Of a stretch of 64,000 nt of DNA, positions 33,540-45,900 are shown in pieces. The stretch spans positions 71,917,884 to 71,981,883 of the forward strand of contig CM055094.1 in NCBI GenBank assembly GCA_029204225.1, written 5' to 3'. Each line of letters starts with the position of its first letter. The stretch's first letter is position 1. This DNA is from Diphasiastrum complanatum (Eukaryota; Streptophyta; Lycopodiopsida; Lycopodiales; Lycopodiaceae). Position numbers and translations under genes: made by a program. The notes under the pieces were generated by a model. That model ran no database searches and was not told the origin of the DNA. It worked only from the letters and a program-made list of their open reading frames with translations.

Positions 33540-33860
33540 AATAGCAACTCAAAACATTTCTATTCGTGACCAACTCGAAAGATTCGCAAAAGATATCTTG
33601 CATCCAACTCGCGAGATTCACGAAAGATTCTCAAACGATTCCCAAAATTTATCTTTTAGCCAACTCGAAAGATTCGTGAAAGATTCACGAAACAGTTTCT
33701 TGTAGAAGCTTATGGCACGACCAGAATCTTGTCACGAAATATTTTGTTTCTTGTTCAAACCTCAGATGTCGCAAAATTGTCGCAAACAATTCACGAAATA
33801 TTTTGGATTCTTCTTCAAGCTCAAAATTGTCATCTGTCACGAACTGAAATTGACAACGTT
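33540..33860 (-). repeat. TTCG(T/C)GAA-rich interspersed repeat, copy 1
   Basis: Dense in short units such as GATTCGTGAAAGATTC, TTCACGAAA and CAACTCGAAAGATTCG. The reverse complement aligns with 40735-40905 over at least 170 bp (AGCTTGAAGAAGAATC, GAGGTTTGAACAAGAAAC, AACAAGAAACTGTTTCG). Confidence 0.65.
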
Positions 33861-33941
33861 AAGCTTTAAATATTAGACCTTTTTTATATCCAATAATTTT
33901 AATTTTGGAAAATTCCAAAGGCCAGATTTTCACCCGATATA

Positions 33942-34445
33942 ATGTTAGATCTTACATCAATTTCAAACGCAAAAGATTTATGGGAAGAATTGCAAACCAA
34001 GAATGAGACTCGATCTCATAATCAAATCATGTTCTTGGAAGACCAATTAACTTACCTACAGTGGGACATCAAAGACCTGACCACATTCGTACGATAGATT
34101 AAAGATTTGTTTATTTCTTTGCAGAATTCTGGCATGGAAGATGCAATGTCAAAGGAAAAATAGCTTGGTTATTTTCTTCGAGCCCTACCCAGGTCATTCC
34201 ACACAACTCGAACCTTATTGGCAAAAGATTCGACAATGACACTTCAAAAGGCAATAGACGGAGTTAAAGAGGAAGTAGAAGCTCGTGAATAGTATGAGGA
34301 CAATGGTGATTCTGAAAATGCTCTATTTACTCAGAAGAATAAATCTTCTAAGAAGTCTAAGTTTAAGAGGGAGTCATCTAAAAAGAATGAGTCAAAGACA
34401 AATGATCAACAATTAGGAAAACAACAGAAAATTTTTGTTTATCTT
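33942..34445 (+). pseudogene. copia-type gag remnant
   Basis: Plus strand: SNAKDLWEELQTKNETRSHN, FLEDQLTYLQ, LGYFLRALPRSF, DGVKEEVEARE, then a lysine-rich tail. This is the UBN2 Gag pattern (W..L...Y...; L...L..LP..F), with stops at about 34096, 34163 and 34292. It does not closely match families A, B or F here. Possibly the Gag of family D or E. Confidence 0.6.
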
Positions 34446-35585
34446 TGATGAATAGAAATAAAATTCTATCTATTAATTATCGTAAACCAAAGCTAACGTC
34501 AACATTGCATGGTAGTACTTGTATCATTAAATTGATTATACCTCATATATGTCATGGAAATCTCCAACCAACCACAGCCAATAACGTGTGTTCTTGCATG
34601 CGACCGTGACTAGGTATACTTGACATTTTCGCTTGTCTCCAAAACCTTGGTGAGACAATGAACTCTGACTTTTCTCAACACAAGCTGGTACAACGTAACA
34701 GAATCAACATAAAAACACCCTGGGCTACACTTTACAATGATTGATTGGATTAAGAGTTAGCCAAGTTATCGCAACGTGGAGTCATAATTTCTTATTCAGC
34801 AGAAATGGTCTGCACTTAATAGTGTTAGTGTATGATGATAGTTTGTCTTGTTGGTAGTTGTAAAATGGAATAAATTAAGATTACTCATAAAATTGTTGCG
34901 ATAATGTGGTTATGGCTTTATTAAAACTATAGTTAAGGTTGATTAATTACGTGGCCATAGAAGACAACCACTGAGTTAGCTTGGTATTTATACCTATTGA
35001 CTAAACTTCGACAAGTTTTCATATGAGCATTTCAAGAATCATAGGGCATGCATGGAAGGTGTCCACAAGGAGGAGGGTTTTCCTTTTAATGGTATATTCT
35101 AGAGCCTTGTAATCATTGGTGAGGGTTTAGGTATGTTTGCGTGGATTCCTTGTGAGAGCTTACTTTTTTTTTGAGTGAGGGTGATTGTGCTTGTCTATTA
35201 ATAGTCCATGATTAATGAAAGCAAGACACGTTGTATTTGGACCTTAGATAAAAATTCAACTCAATTACTTCAATGCTCATAGTCAAAATTTATAGTTTAA
35301 GAAGATTGAATAATTTTTTAAAATTGTTTCAAAACTTTGGACATGCTACATGGTAGCAGGTACTCGATAACATGTCGACAATCACTTATTTGCCCAAGGC
35401 CCCAATGCCCATTGCATAACCCCTATCTTATAAACTGTAGCCCTGATTTGGGACCCCATAAATAGGTGATCATACAGTTGTAGATACTACATACTGCCAT
35501 ATTCCAATGTCCATACATATTAAAAGACTGAGTCACTGAGTTGAAAGTTCTTAGTTCACAGTGCTGAGTGGCAAGTGCTTCAAAG
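34446..35585. other. no recognisable gene
   Basis: AT-rich, with no frame above background and no clear LTR borders. Confidence 0.45.

Positions 35586-35588
<3 letters not shown>

Positions 35589-35675
<87 letters not shown>
35589..35675. repeat. (CT)n microsatellite, about 86 bp
   Basis: Uninterrupted CT dinucleotide run. Reading frames through it encode only SL or RE repeats and are not genes. Confidence 0.97.
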
Positions 35676-35677
<2 letters not shown>

Positions 35678-35759
35678 CGTCTTGCTTTGTTCGGAACGCA
35701 TTTCAATGAATCATTGTTATTAACTTCATCCTGGAGTAATCAACTACTCAAGTTAATTG

Positions 35760-37065
35760 CCAATGATTCAGAAATCTCAAATGTCTAGGTGAAGAAGTCA
35801 ATTATACTAGTATGATACCACATTTAGATCCTTATCCAAATCATTTATAAGTTAATCCATAAGTCTTCCGTACAAAGATTTGTTAACTCTGCAAGTATCT
35901 GTCAAAACAATACTTGATCATATGTTCATGTTCAACGACTAGGTTAAGTGCACGAAGTAAGTCTAGTAACTAGGAATACACAGTAGATTCATACAAGATC
36001 AATCCTGCACATATGTGAATAATCTCACTACGACCCAGTACATAAACACATTCTTAATTGGCAGATTCCTCCAGAACCCACATATGTTACTCACATATCT
36101 CACTGAGATCTTGTAACTCAGCTATAAAAGATTTTCTATTTCTCATGAGTAAATAACATATACGAGAAATCTTTGAGACGAATTACATTCAATCTCAATA
36201 GTTTTCCAATCCAACTTACCTCTAATTACATAATTTCATCTACTCAATCAACCCCTCTTTGATCCTAGTATCCAAACTAAGATTAGGCTGATCCAATACA
36301 GAACTCTCAGACTTTAAATTCTAATCAAACTTACTTCTATTCCAATCAAAATGGAATTAGTAACCTTTGATCTTTTACTGTACTACTTATAGATAATGAT
36401 TCAAATATCAAACCTGTTCTAATTCCAGATTGTCCACACAATCCCTAGAGAATTCCTCTTTTTTGAAAAGTTCCAATTAGTTATCTCACTCTGAATCTAT
36501 CCGAAATTACTTTCAGACCAAATCTCATTTCTATACCACAGTTGGTTCTCTTCGAAAAAAAACTATGCAACCTACAGATTCCAAAATAAAATTTTATCCC
36601 ACCACTTCACCCCTCCTTTTAATGAAATTATAAATTTCAATAAAAGTTAGCTGGAAAGATGATATATGAAAATATTCGAATCCAAGAAAAGTCAGTAATA
36701 AGTAATTCCACTAAAAGACTCACTTTCTTACAACAGAACTTTTCCTTCACATATTTTCAACCCGAGTGATAGAAACTACCATTCCATCGAAATTCATTTA
36801 TGCACAAAGAGATATTCAAGGTTTAAGAAATTGAAACACTTTCAATTTAGAATTTATCTGAATTCCAAGTCTATTAACACAAGTAGTAATTGATATGACA
36901 TAACAGTCTTTAAGAAGAATAACTTCATGCTAAAAATAATCATATAGACTAGTCTGATGTCTTATATTCAAGAAATTACTTTAGAAGTAAAGGATTAACT
37001 AAGTAAGCGAGAGAGATTTGAGGCCTCTGATTTTGTAAATAATGAGATACCACATTGGGATCTAG
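35760..37065. other. AT-rich, no gene; probably family C interior
   Basis: No frame. Composition and position relative to the family C block at 37066 mirror 19703-20981. Confidence 0.35.
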
Positions 37066-39867
37066 ATTAAACCTCAAAATTTCCCAAAATACCCCACATT
37101 TGATCAAACAATTTTATTTTTCCCATATCGCGACTAGGTACTAAAATACACCATTGATCATCAGATTTTTACAGTCCTAGAATTTTCTTTCCATAATTAT
37201 TGATGTCCCATACCATCAGCTTTTCCTTCCAGAAAATCCTTAACCACCTTATCTAATATTCTAGAGATCCACTGATCATCTAGCTATCCTATAATCCACA
37301 TAGGATATTATCTCTTGTTCCCATACTCTGGAGAATTCCTTTATTTGGATGACTGGAATGCCTATCAAATGGATATCCAAATCCACATCTGATCTTGTGA
37401 TCCAAACAGAATAATTAACATGGTTCCTCATTACATTTTGATCTTTTCTGGTTAATGATAAGCTTCAAATCCCACTGGATCCAAGAGCATTAACTCTCTA
37501 GGAAATTAATATCCGGTATTAAGCAATTATTTACTGGGATTACTAAAATTCTAATTGCAAAATACATTTCCCGATCACACTTACTACCACTAATGTCCAC
37601 TCTTCTTCCCTCAGAATTTTCAGTTCCCTGAAAATCCTTCAGCTAAGGTATCAAGAAGATCTAACGACATTAGTGAATGTTTAAAAAATTAATTATTGTA
37701 TAAAAAAAATAAGAAACTATTTCATCTCTATCTTATACTTGGGCTGAATAACTGATACATAAAAAATCATCTACTAGTATGTGAAACAGTACTAGTTTGA
37801 TCTTTTGAATATAATTCACCATAGGATTTTACTGGAAATGAAATCAGTTATGTATTTCCTATTATTATAGTTTTTTCAATAAAATTGGACTGTTCGTCCT
37901 TTTTACTTACTGGCTTAAGAATTACTTCTGTAATTAATGAGAAAATAAGATTTGGATTTGGATACTTTCTACACTGTATTCACCCCAAATAATATTGCTG
38001 AATAAAGAATTACCTCTAAATACTATGAATTTTCCACCATTGATTATTTAACAAGTATCTCAAAAGCTTTGATTTGTTCAATTTTAATGACCAAATTCAT
38101 CAAAACCACAATAACCAACTGATCGGTGTTCCACCGATTTGAAAAGGAGAAAACCGGAAAAACACAATTTAATAACATTTAATGGGAGTACCAATACTCC
38201 AGAGTTAATTGGTTTAAATAGCATCGTACCAAGGAATTCAATTCCTAAAGTCGGTATATGCCTAACAACTCTACCATTACCATCGTTTCTCAATATTGGT
38301 TAAGAATGATTTATTCAAAACCACTGATTTGAACAACTTGACTTCGGAAACTGAGGTACAAAGGTTCCACACAAATTTTGGGCTTATTGGAAGATGTCCT
38401 TGTAATCCAGTTGACTAACAAATAAAGTCTTATTACATGCATATTGTTCCTTGGGAAATCCCTATTCGGGAGGCAATATCCAAACCACGATTTAAATTTT
38501 GACGACCTAGCACCAGGAAACCAAAATTCCACTGATTGGGTGCTAGTACTTTGAGTTCGAAAATCTAATTTCGAACTAACATCAAAGTTACAACTTGTCA
38601 AAACTTTAAAACCCAATGGTCACTCGGCATGTATGTAGACCGTTACTCCTTACAACCATGCCATGCATGTCAAAAAGCCCTATAGAAATGTGGCCCAACC
38701 CCAAACCCTATCTTCTACAAAAAAAAAACAAGGGATCAGGGCCGGCTCCCACCCCACAACCTCCACGGACTGCTCGGACCTTACAATCGATGGAAAGAGA
38801 GAAAGCCGCCACTTTTCAAATCTCAAAACCATGCTCCACCATCGGGAGAGACAAAGAGCTTCATGACTCAAGCAGGGCTGCGCTATCTCTTGATTCAGTT
38901 ACAGTTCAACATTCCGGCTTACAGCACAGTGCATGCAAGCATCATGATCCACTTGATAGCCAGCTACCTCTGTTGCAAATTCAGGTTTTGAAACTGCTAT
39001 CCCTAACTGAATGCTCCTGCAACCTGTTATTAACAGATTGGAACCAGTAAGGCCGCTACAACACATAAAGCTGATCGCGCACCTCCTTCAAAACACTAAT
39101 TTTTGTAGGGCAATCCATCTCGTTTGAACCAACGCTGGAGAATGCAGATTTTTAACCTCATTGTGTCCTTCATCACGCTTCTATTGTGGGTAGAATGTTC
39201 CAACTGCTGTCATCCTCGTTCACATCATGTTATCACATGAATGAGGATCTAAAGCAGTATGACATGGATTTAGACTTCCACAACTTGCAGGTGATTTCTG
39301 GGAAGGAGCACTCTATTCACAAGCAGTCAGGCTCATCACACCAACGACCTGCAGCACAATCAACGATCACTGCTTCTAACTAGCCATTAACAAAATCTAC
39401 AGATCTGCCTCCAAAATCTCCTTCTGTTCCATCACTCAGGAACAAGAATCGTTGGGAAAAAGTAAGAAGACACATTGTATTTTGTTCATCTAGCAAACTA
39501 AAACCATAAATTCCACCAAAGCTTCAATTACCAAAAAGATGTAACAAACTTCTAGAAGAAAAATGTTTTAAAGGAGAGTTAAACTTCATGCAATTAATCA
39601 CTAGTCTCTAGTTCTTTCGGCAACATATCATTAAGGAATATAACATAATATCAGTTTTACAAGAGTCTATAATCAGCACGTAGTACTGGAGAGATGTGCT
39701 CCCGATTTGATGTAGAGCTTGTCTCTTCTCCAATCCAAGACCGCATCTTAGTCGGGCTCTGATACCAATATAATGCCCCAAAGGGATAACTCCTGAGATG
39801 AGGATAGGAGAACACAATAGGAGAGACTATGGAGCCAAACCGCCCAACCAATCCTAGATCAAACTTG
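37066..39867 (-). mobile_element. family C copy 2 (internal, primer site, LTR fragment)
   Basis: 37066-38300 parallels 17572-18780 base for base in many stretches (CCAAAATACCCCACATTTGATC, then GGTATTAAGCAATTAT). A TGGTATCAGAGC primer site on the minus strand is at about 39756-39767. The first 100 bp of the LTR (39768-39867) end abruptly at copia D. A region of about 1 kb (38300-39600) has no counterpart in copy 1 and holds the hAT-like end at 38716. Confidence 0.55.
38716..38755 (+). repeat. hAT-like terminus, second copy
   Basis: CTACAAAAAAAAAACAAGGG followed by ATCAGGGCCGGCTCCCACC. Matches the minus-strand terminus at 17533-17572, including the A-rich lead-in. No opposing end was found, so it is a fragment or the start of a larger insertion. 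Confidence 0.45.
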
Positions 39868-40332
39868 GACATGAGATGTAGACATCGTAAATCCACTTCC
39901 GGATTTACATTTTTCCTCAACAATGGTCCTATTTCCTGGAACAGTCACAAGCAAACTTTGATAACTCTATCTTCTATAGAATCAGAGTACATCGCAGCTT
40001 CACAAGCTACAAAGGAAGCAATTTGGTTGAGAAACTTACTTTCACATATCAGTCTGAATCAATATGCTCCGACATTATTGTTTTGTGTTAATTAAAGTGC
40101 CATTGCCTTGACAGCCAATCCTAGGTTTCATTCTAGGAGTAAGCACATTGAACTTAAGTATCACTATGTCTAAAGCAAAGTTCTCGACAAAAAGGTCAGA
40201 TTGTAGTACTGTCAAACGCAAGATATGATGATAGATATTTTTACTAAAGCATTAAGCTTGGATGCACACAGGAAGTTCTGTGCAGAACTATGTTTAAAGA
40301 TCAAGACATTCATGGATTCATATTAAAGAGGA
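39868..40332 (+). pseudogene. copia RNase H fragment, family D
   Basis: Plus strand, entering abruptly: RKSTSGFTFFLNNGPISWNS, TLSSIESEYIAASQ, AIWLRNLLSHI, then (after stops at 40093 and 40171) SKHIELKYHYV and IFTKALSLD. These are the RNase H active-site block and C-terminal motifs of copia Pol. It ends with the purine tract AAAGAGGAG before an LTR start. Confidence 0.82.
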
Positions 40333-40625
40333 GTGTTGGATTATTCTCCTTCCTACTAATCGACTAATTGGTTTTTAATCTTCATCCGACTTTTATCCAA
40401 ACCTGTAGATTTCTTCGTGTGTTTACACAATCTGCATAACTATTCGGAACTGGCCCATAGTGTTGGCAGAAAAAAGGAGCAATCAAGACTAAAGTACAAT
40501 GAACAACTATTTCAGGACAAGTCTTTTGGCCTTTTAATTCTCTGTAGCAGTAGATCTCACCGTTATGACAGTTAATTTTCAAATAAACGCTCTGTTTTCA
40601 GGCTCAAATAATTTTTGTTCGCGAC
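40333..40625 (+). repeat. putative 3' LTR of copia D
   Basis: Starts TGTTGGATTATT directly after the polypurine tract. The end is uncertain. TTCGCGACA at 40617-40625 is a possible CA end. Confidence 0.45.
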
Positions 40626-40912
40626 AGTTTATCTCTTCGTCTGAGCTTCGTGTTTCGTGAATTGTTCGCAACACTTCGTCTCTTCACAACATCTTCGTGT
40701 TTCGCGAATTGTTCGCGACCGTTGATAGTTTTGAGCTTGAAGAAGAATCAAGAATATTTCGTGAATCGTTCGCGACAGGCGACAATTTTGTAACAGGTGA
40801 GGTTTGAACAAGAAACAAAATATTTCATGACAAGATATTGTTCGCGAATCTTTCGAGCTTCAACAAGAAACTGTTTCGCAAATCTTTCGCGAATCTTTCG
40901 AGTTTGATCACT
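40616..40912 (+). repeat. TTCGCGAA-rich interspersed repeat, copy 2
   Basis: At least eight units related to TTCGCGAATCTTTCGAG or TTTCGTGAATTGTTCGC, where TTCGCGAA is itself a palindrome. Inverted relative to the copy at 33540-33860. It lies immediately upstream of the SET/CACTA element (40929). Confidence 0.65.
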
Positions 40913-41160
40913 GGTTCATCTTCAAGCTCTTCCATCAGTCGACGTAGACCGCCTATTGATCCATCACATATATGTATATTGATTTATGTCATAATTTTTT
41001 TATTTGTAATAGTGATGTAATCCGATTTGCTCTTTGGACAGCCAAGACACCACTCCATCACAAATAAAGGTTGAAAATGCACTAAATATACAAAGACTGT
41101 TTTGTCAATTTTTGTCACATGTTACAATTCGTCACATGTTAGAATTTGTCAATTTTCACT

Positions 41161-41165
<5 letters not shown>

Positions 41166-41201
<36 letters not shown>
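41166..41201. repeat. (GA)n tract in the SET gene 5' leader
   Basis: About 36 bp of GA ending two bases before the predicted ATG at 41204. Mirrored as CT at 27648-27681 in the other copy. Confidence 0.85.
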
Positions 41202-41203
<2 letters not shown>

Positions 41204-41245
41204 ATGAAAGAGTTAAAGATAACCAACACTCCCAATTCTAGGAAG
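41204..41245 (+). CDS. exon 1 of SET gene copy R (14 codons)
   Basis: ATG at 41204, MKELKITNTPNSRK, donor GTGTGT at 41246. The intron 41246-41601 ends TTTTGCAG and the frame continues in phase 0. The ATG is the first after the (GA)n leader. A prediction, not proof of splicing. Confidence 0.5.
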
Positions 41246-41601
41246 GTGTGTAGCCCTTGTTTTCTTTCGTTAAAGACGTGGTTCAAATGTTTTTTGTTGG
41301 AAGATGAGTTTCACAAAAAAGCCCAAACGCTGCAGGGAGGGAGATTGTCGTGACATTCTGGAGTAGGATATAATCATGTGGTTCGGGAGTTTTGATCAGC
41401 ACTCTATAATGTTCTCTCTGTTTTTCTCTTCATGTGTGTTTAGGGTCGGTGTGGGTGGGTGTGTGTGTGCGTGCGTGTGTTTGTGTGTGTTTGTGTGCTA
41501 CTGGTTTACGGTTTGTGTTATATATTAATTTATGTTTCATGCTTGAGTGATAGAGAGAGAGAGAGAGAGACTGATATATCTAACATTTTCAACTTTTGCA
41601 G

Positions 41602-42486
41602 AAGAAGGACCATAAGTTGGTTTTAAGAAAAAGAGTTGCAAGAGAGATCGAGAATATTATTGATAGGATAAATCACATGAATATTGATTTTGGATCATCA
41701 TTGGCCCTAGATAATGATCTTGTTGATGATGACCCCTTGCATGATATAATTAGTTCATCAATGCCTTGTGATTCAATCCATGTCTCCAAATCTCTAGAAC
41801 GTTCTTACCACCCAACCACACCTATCTTAGATGTTGCACATGAGTCCTCCACGATACTCCACGTGGATTCCACAAACTTGACCACCCTTTTAACAAAGAG
41901 AACATGTCTTGGACATATTATGACTAGTTTGAAAGATAATTGCAAATTACTACGCATTGTTGATGTGTCAAAAGACATTCTAGGTTCTTTGTCTGACCTT
42001 CCTCTTCCACCTAGCTTGCAACCATTAGTAAAAACTTTTATTAGAAGTAGATATTCGTGTTGGCCACTCCAATTACCATTACCATTAAATGGAACACCAT
42101 TTACGTATTGGGGTCGAATGTACATGATCATGCCTAGTGAACACTTTTCTGAGGCTGGTTTGGGCCTTTTTGCATTGAGTAGTATTGAGGTCCCTTTAAA
42201 TAGTGTTGTGACATTGATGCCATATGTAGGACCTCAATACAATTGGGGTGATTGGCATGCTTTGTGTCGTCACCAATGGAGGATGCAAGTATATGGCTTG
42301 AATTCAAATGCTTATTCTTTAGAGGAGCAACACATGCAAGGACGCAACATCTCAAGGGCAAATCATACATACATTGATGGACGTCTAGCTATGCATGGAA
42401 ACATTGCTGCATATTTAAATAGTTCCATTGGCCACCCTCTATTGACGAATTGTGATTTTGAAGAACACACCAATGGAAACGAATAA
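41602..42486 (+). CDS. SET-domain protein, copy R, exon 2
   Basis: 294 codons ending at TAA 42484-42486 (308 residues with exon 1). The N-terminal 170 residues are unrecognised and acidic (DNDLVDDDPLHD). From about residue 198 come the SET motifs AGLGLFA, YVGP, HTYIDGRLAMHGNIAAYLN and TNCDFEEH. After the stop the same frame continues with VMVCATRSIRFGEELFIKYS, the expected final GEELxxxY motif, to 42627. So the domain is complete in DNA but interrupted. N-S-S replaces the usual N-H-S, and there are no pre-SET cysteines. It lies 430 bp upstream of the transposase in the same direction, which suggests co-mobilised cargo. Confidence 0.6.
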   Translation, partial: KKDHKLVLRKRVAREIENIIDRINHMNIDFGSSLALDNDLVDDDPLHDIISSSMPCDSIHVSKSLERSYHPTTPILDVAHESSTILHVDSTNLTTLLTKRTCLGHIMTSLKDNCKLLRIVDVSKDILGSLSDLPLPPSLQPLVKTFIRSRYSCWPLQLPLPLNGTPFTYWGRMYMIMPSEHFSEAGLGLFALSSIEVPLNSVVTLMPYVGPQYNWGDWHALCRHQWRMQVYGLNSNAYSLEEQHMQGRNISRANHTYIDGRLAMHGNIAAYLNSSIGHPLLTNCDFEEHTNGNE

Positions 42487-42914
42487 TATTTTACTAGGAA
42501 TGTAAAGGGCACTTATGTAATGGTCTGTGCCACTAGATCTATCAGATTTGGAGAGGAATTGTTCATCAAGTATAGTTTCAACCATCCTCTACCCAAATGT
42601 TTGCAAAAGATAATAAGTCAAATGTGAAGATTTAAATTTTGTTGATATGTAGAGATGTATAATCCATGCATCTTGATTGTATTTGGTTTGTGTCATTAAA
42701 TATGTCAAATGCTAGGAGCATTATTCGTCTTTGAGTTCATTGAATGTTAACAAGTTGAAAAGACAAATTTGTCTAATAGATACATTGGTATGTTCATACT
42801 TTGTAAACTAAAAGGTAATTTATATTCATATGCAACATTTAGATCTATCAAGTATTGGGAGGAAATGTTTATCAAGCATTGTTTCAACCTACTTCTTGTT
42901 ATTTTGATATATAG
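42487..42914 (+). other. SET-to-transposase spacer with a duplicated SET C-terminal motif
   Basis: Holds the remainder of the SET frame (42487-42627). A second diverged copy of its final motif is at 42838-42889 (RSIKYWEEMFIKHCFN against RSIRFGEELFIKYSFN at 42531-42582). An acceptor TATATAG at 42908-42914 leads into the first transposase exon. Confidence 0.55.
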
Positions 42915-45900
42915 GATTCTTCATCCTCATTTAGTGTTGGAGACAATAATCCTTGTAATGGTCGACGTAGACGACGAATGCAATACAAAGGTCCACATAT
43001 AAAGCAATTACCTTGTCGTCTACATCAAGGCTTAAAAGATATGATGGGAATTGATGAGTGCATTAATCAAGAGACTAAAGCATTTGAATCTAGCTCATCT
43101 AGATCCACTTCTTCGCAAACAAGTTCCAACGATGAAAATGAGCTTCCAATGAATGATGAATTTGAAGTCATGGGAGACATGTTGGATGATATGTACGAGA
43201 ACAATATTGCAGCTAGACACAATGAACAAGACGAGGAGGCACTTTTGTCTAAAGAAGAAAGAAAATTGCAAGAAGAATCAAAGACCGCATTGTATCCTAG
43301 AGCAAAGACATCTCATTTGGGGACTTCTCTACTTCTATTAAATCTTCAAGCCAAATATAGATGGAGTGACCAAAGCCTCACATCATTATTTGAGTAAATT
43401 TTTTTTCATCTACTTGTCATTTTTGCTTTGAAACAAAATTTACAATTTGGACATCAAGTGATATTTTTTTTACAATGACTTCTTTTGTCATGTACAGAGT
43501 ATTGAAAAACAAAATTCTCCCGGAAGGGAATGTCATGCCTGAGACAAGAGATGAGGCACGAAATATGTTGACTAAGATCGGGATGGACTACAAGCAATAT
43601 CATACATGTCCAAAAGATTGAATTTTATATCGAGGAAGGTATGAATCACTCAAGAAATGTCCCATTTGTGATACCCCTCGATATAGAGATGATTTGCAAG
43701 GGGCAACCATTCCGTGCAAAGTTTTGCGACATTTTCCAGTAATTCCACGATTGCAACGTTTATTCCATTGTAAATCTCTTGCACAACTTATGGACTGGCA
43801 TGCACACCATACCTCTACGGATGGGATGATGAGGGTACCTTCAGATTTACCTGCATGGAAACACATCAACAAAGAGTATCCAAGCTTTGCCAATGAGTCA
43901 AGAAATGTGAGATTTGGTCTTGCAACAGATGGTGTGAACCCCTTTGGTGTATGAGCAACTACGTGGTCCATTTGGTCTGTTTGCTTGGTAAATTATAATA
44001 TTCCTCCTTGGTTGAGTACAAAAAAGAGACACATTATGTTGGCACTTTTAATTCTTGGCCAACGCAAGGTTAAGTACATGGATGTGTATCTTGAGCCGCT
44101 TATTGACGAGTTGGAAGACTTGTGGAAGGGGATAAAAGCATATGACATTTCGCGCCGCTTACACGAGAGGGAGTTTACACTACATGCCATTGTAATGTAG
44201 ACAACGTATGACTATCCAGGATTAGGTGAATGCTCAGGTAATCATTCAAACAATGTCTATCTTGTGTACATAGGAGTTTGTTTATAGTTACATACAACTA
44301 GTAATTCTTGACATTTACATGATATACTACAATGACTATAATTATTCTTTGACATATACTTTTTTTTAATTGTGATTGATAGTATCCATTTGTTGGACAG
44401 GCTTTCAAACGGCTGAAAAAAATGCTTGTTTTTTGTGCGGGCCAAATCTTGTGGGAAGATACTCTTTTAGTCTCAAAAAAGTGGTTTATGAAAATTATCG
44501 TAAATACTTGTATGAAGGCCATCCATTCAGAGACACTCATAGAAGAGGTTTTAGAGGAAGAATTGAGAAAGAGATGCCTCCAAAGAGGATGTCCGTGAAA
44601 GATTGGCGAATACTATGGGAGGAATCTCAAGCAAAGCCAATCGATGGTATGAAAAGATTATCTATATTTCATTGTTTGGAATATTGGAATAACCTTTTGA
44701 TTAATCACCTACTTGATCCCATGCACATATTTAAAAATGTGGGTGAATCTATTTGGAAACACTTGATTGGTAAAAAAGATACCATTGCAGCAAGGCACGA
44801 TCTAAGAGAATCAGACACCAAAAAAGAATATTGGATAAAGGATGGTGAAGATCATGCTCCAAAATTACCTTGGACATTCACTAAGGAGGAGCTTAACCAT
44901 GTGCGCTCCATTATTCATGACATTTGAACACCAACTGGTTTTGTCCATTCTCTACGGTCATTATTCACAGTGGATGGAAAGTTGCAAGGTCTCAAATCTC
45001 ATGATTGGCTAAAGATGATTCAATTCATCTATCCATTGTCAATTCGTGGGTGCTTGTCAAAAGATATTTGTGAGACCATATACAAACTATCAATCATTGT
45101 CAGGTACTTGGTGCATTTTTCTATTTAGTATTTATTGATTGGAAATTCAAATAGACATAAAATGGATTGAATATGTTGCAGATGGATGTGTTCAAAAGAA
45201 ATCCGTGAGCTGGATCTTCGCAAGAGACATGAGGATATGGTGGAGATTGTGTGCATGTTTGAGAGATATTTTTCGACTTCCATCATGGACTCACAAGTGC
45301 ATTTATTGGTGCACTTGGTTGAAGAAGTTTCTATTGCTGGTCCAGTGCACACTAGGTATAAGTGCCTAAATTATATTTTGCACGTGTATTTAAACTAAAT
45401 CAATTGATACATGTGACTTTTTAGGTGGATGTTCTTTATGGAAAGGTACATGAAAGTCTTAAAAGATTTTGTGCGTCAAAAGGCAAGGTTTGAAGGTAGC
45501 ATGTCAGAGGGATGGTTAGTACATGAATCTCTCTTTTATGTTACTAAAATTTTGCACCAACTACATCCATCTGCTCCACTATTGTGGCATGATGAGGAAG
45601 CCGAAGAGGTAACTAGTGAAAAACCTCAAGGGATGGGAAAGGTCCATAGGTTGGCACCCTTCCAACGAGAAAAAATTTCTACATTCATGCTTTATAATTG
45701 TGGAGTTATGGATAAATGGTTAGACCTATATGAAGAAGAAGAAAAAAAGAGAGCCTTGTCTAGAAAGCGCCAACGACAGAATAGAGGTAGACACATGGCC
45801 TCAAGTTCACATGATCTTGAGCCATTGCCCAAGCAATGCACTATAGAGTGGATGCATGACACACTACAAAAAGCAACAAAAGAGGGACAAAAAATATCAA

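Noticed and set aside
35423-35788. Frames through the CT tract
   Set aside because: SL/RE dipeptide artefacts of a microsatellite.
40912-40925. CACTGGTTCATC as a possible 5' terminus of the SET/CACTA element
   Set aside because: Resembles CACTG-type ends of some CACTA families, but the other copy diverges before reaching it and no opposite end or target duplication is visible.
43600-43971. 123-codon minus-strand frame
   Set aside because: Antisense to transposase exon 2, where the plus strand shows clear Transposase_21 motifs.
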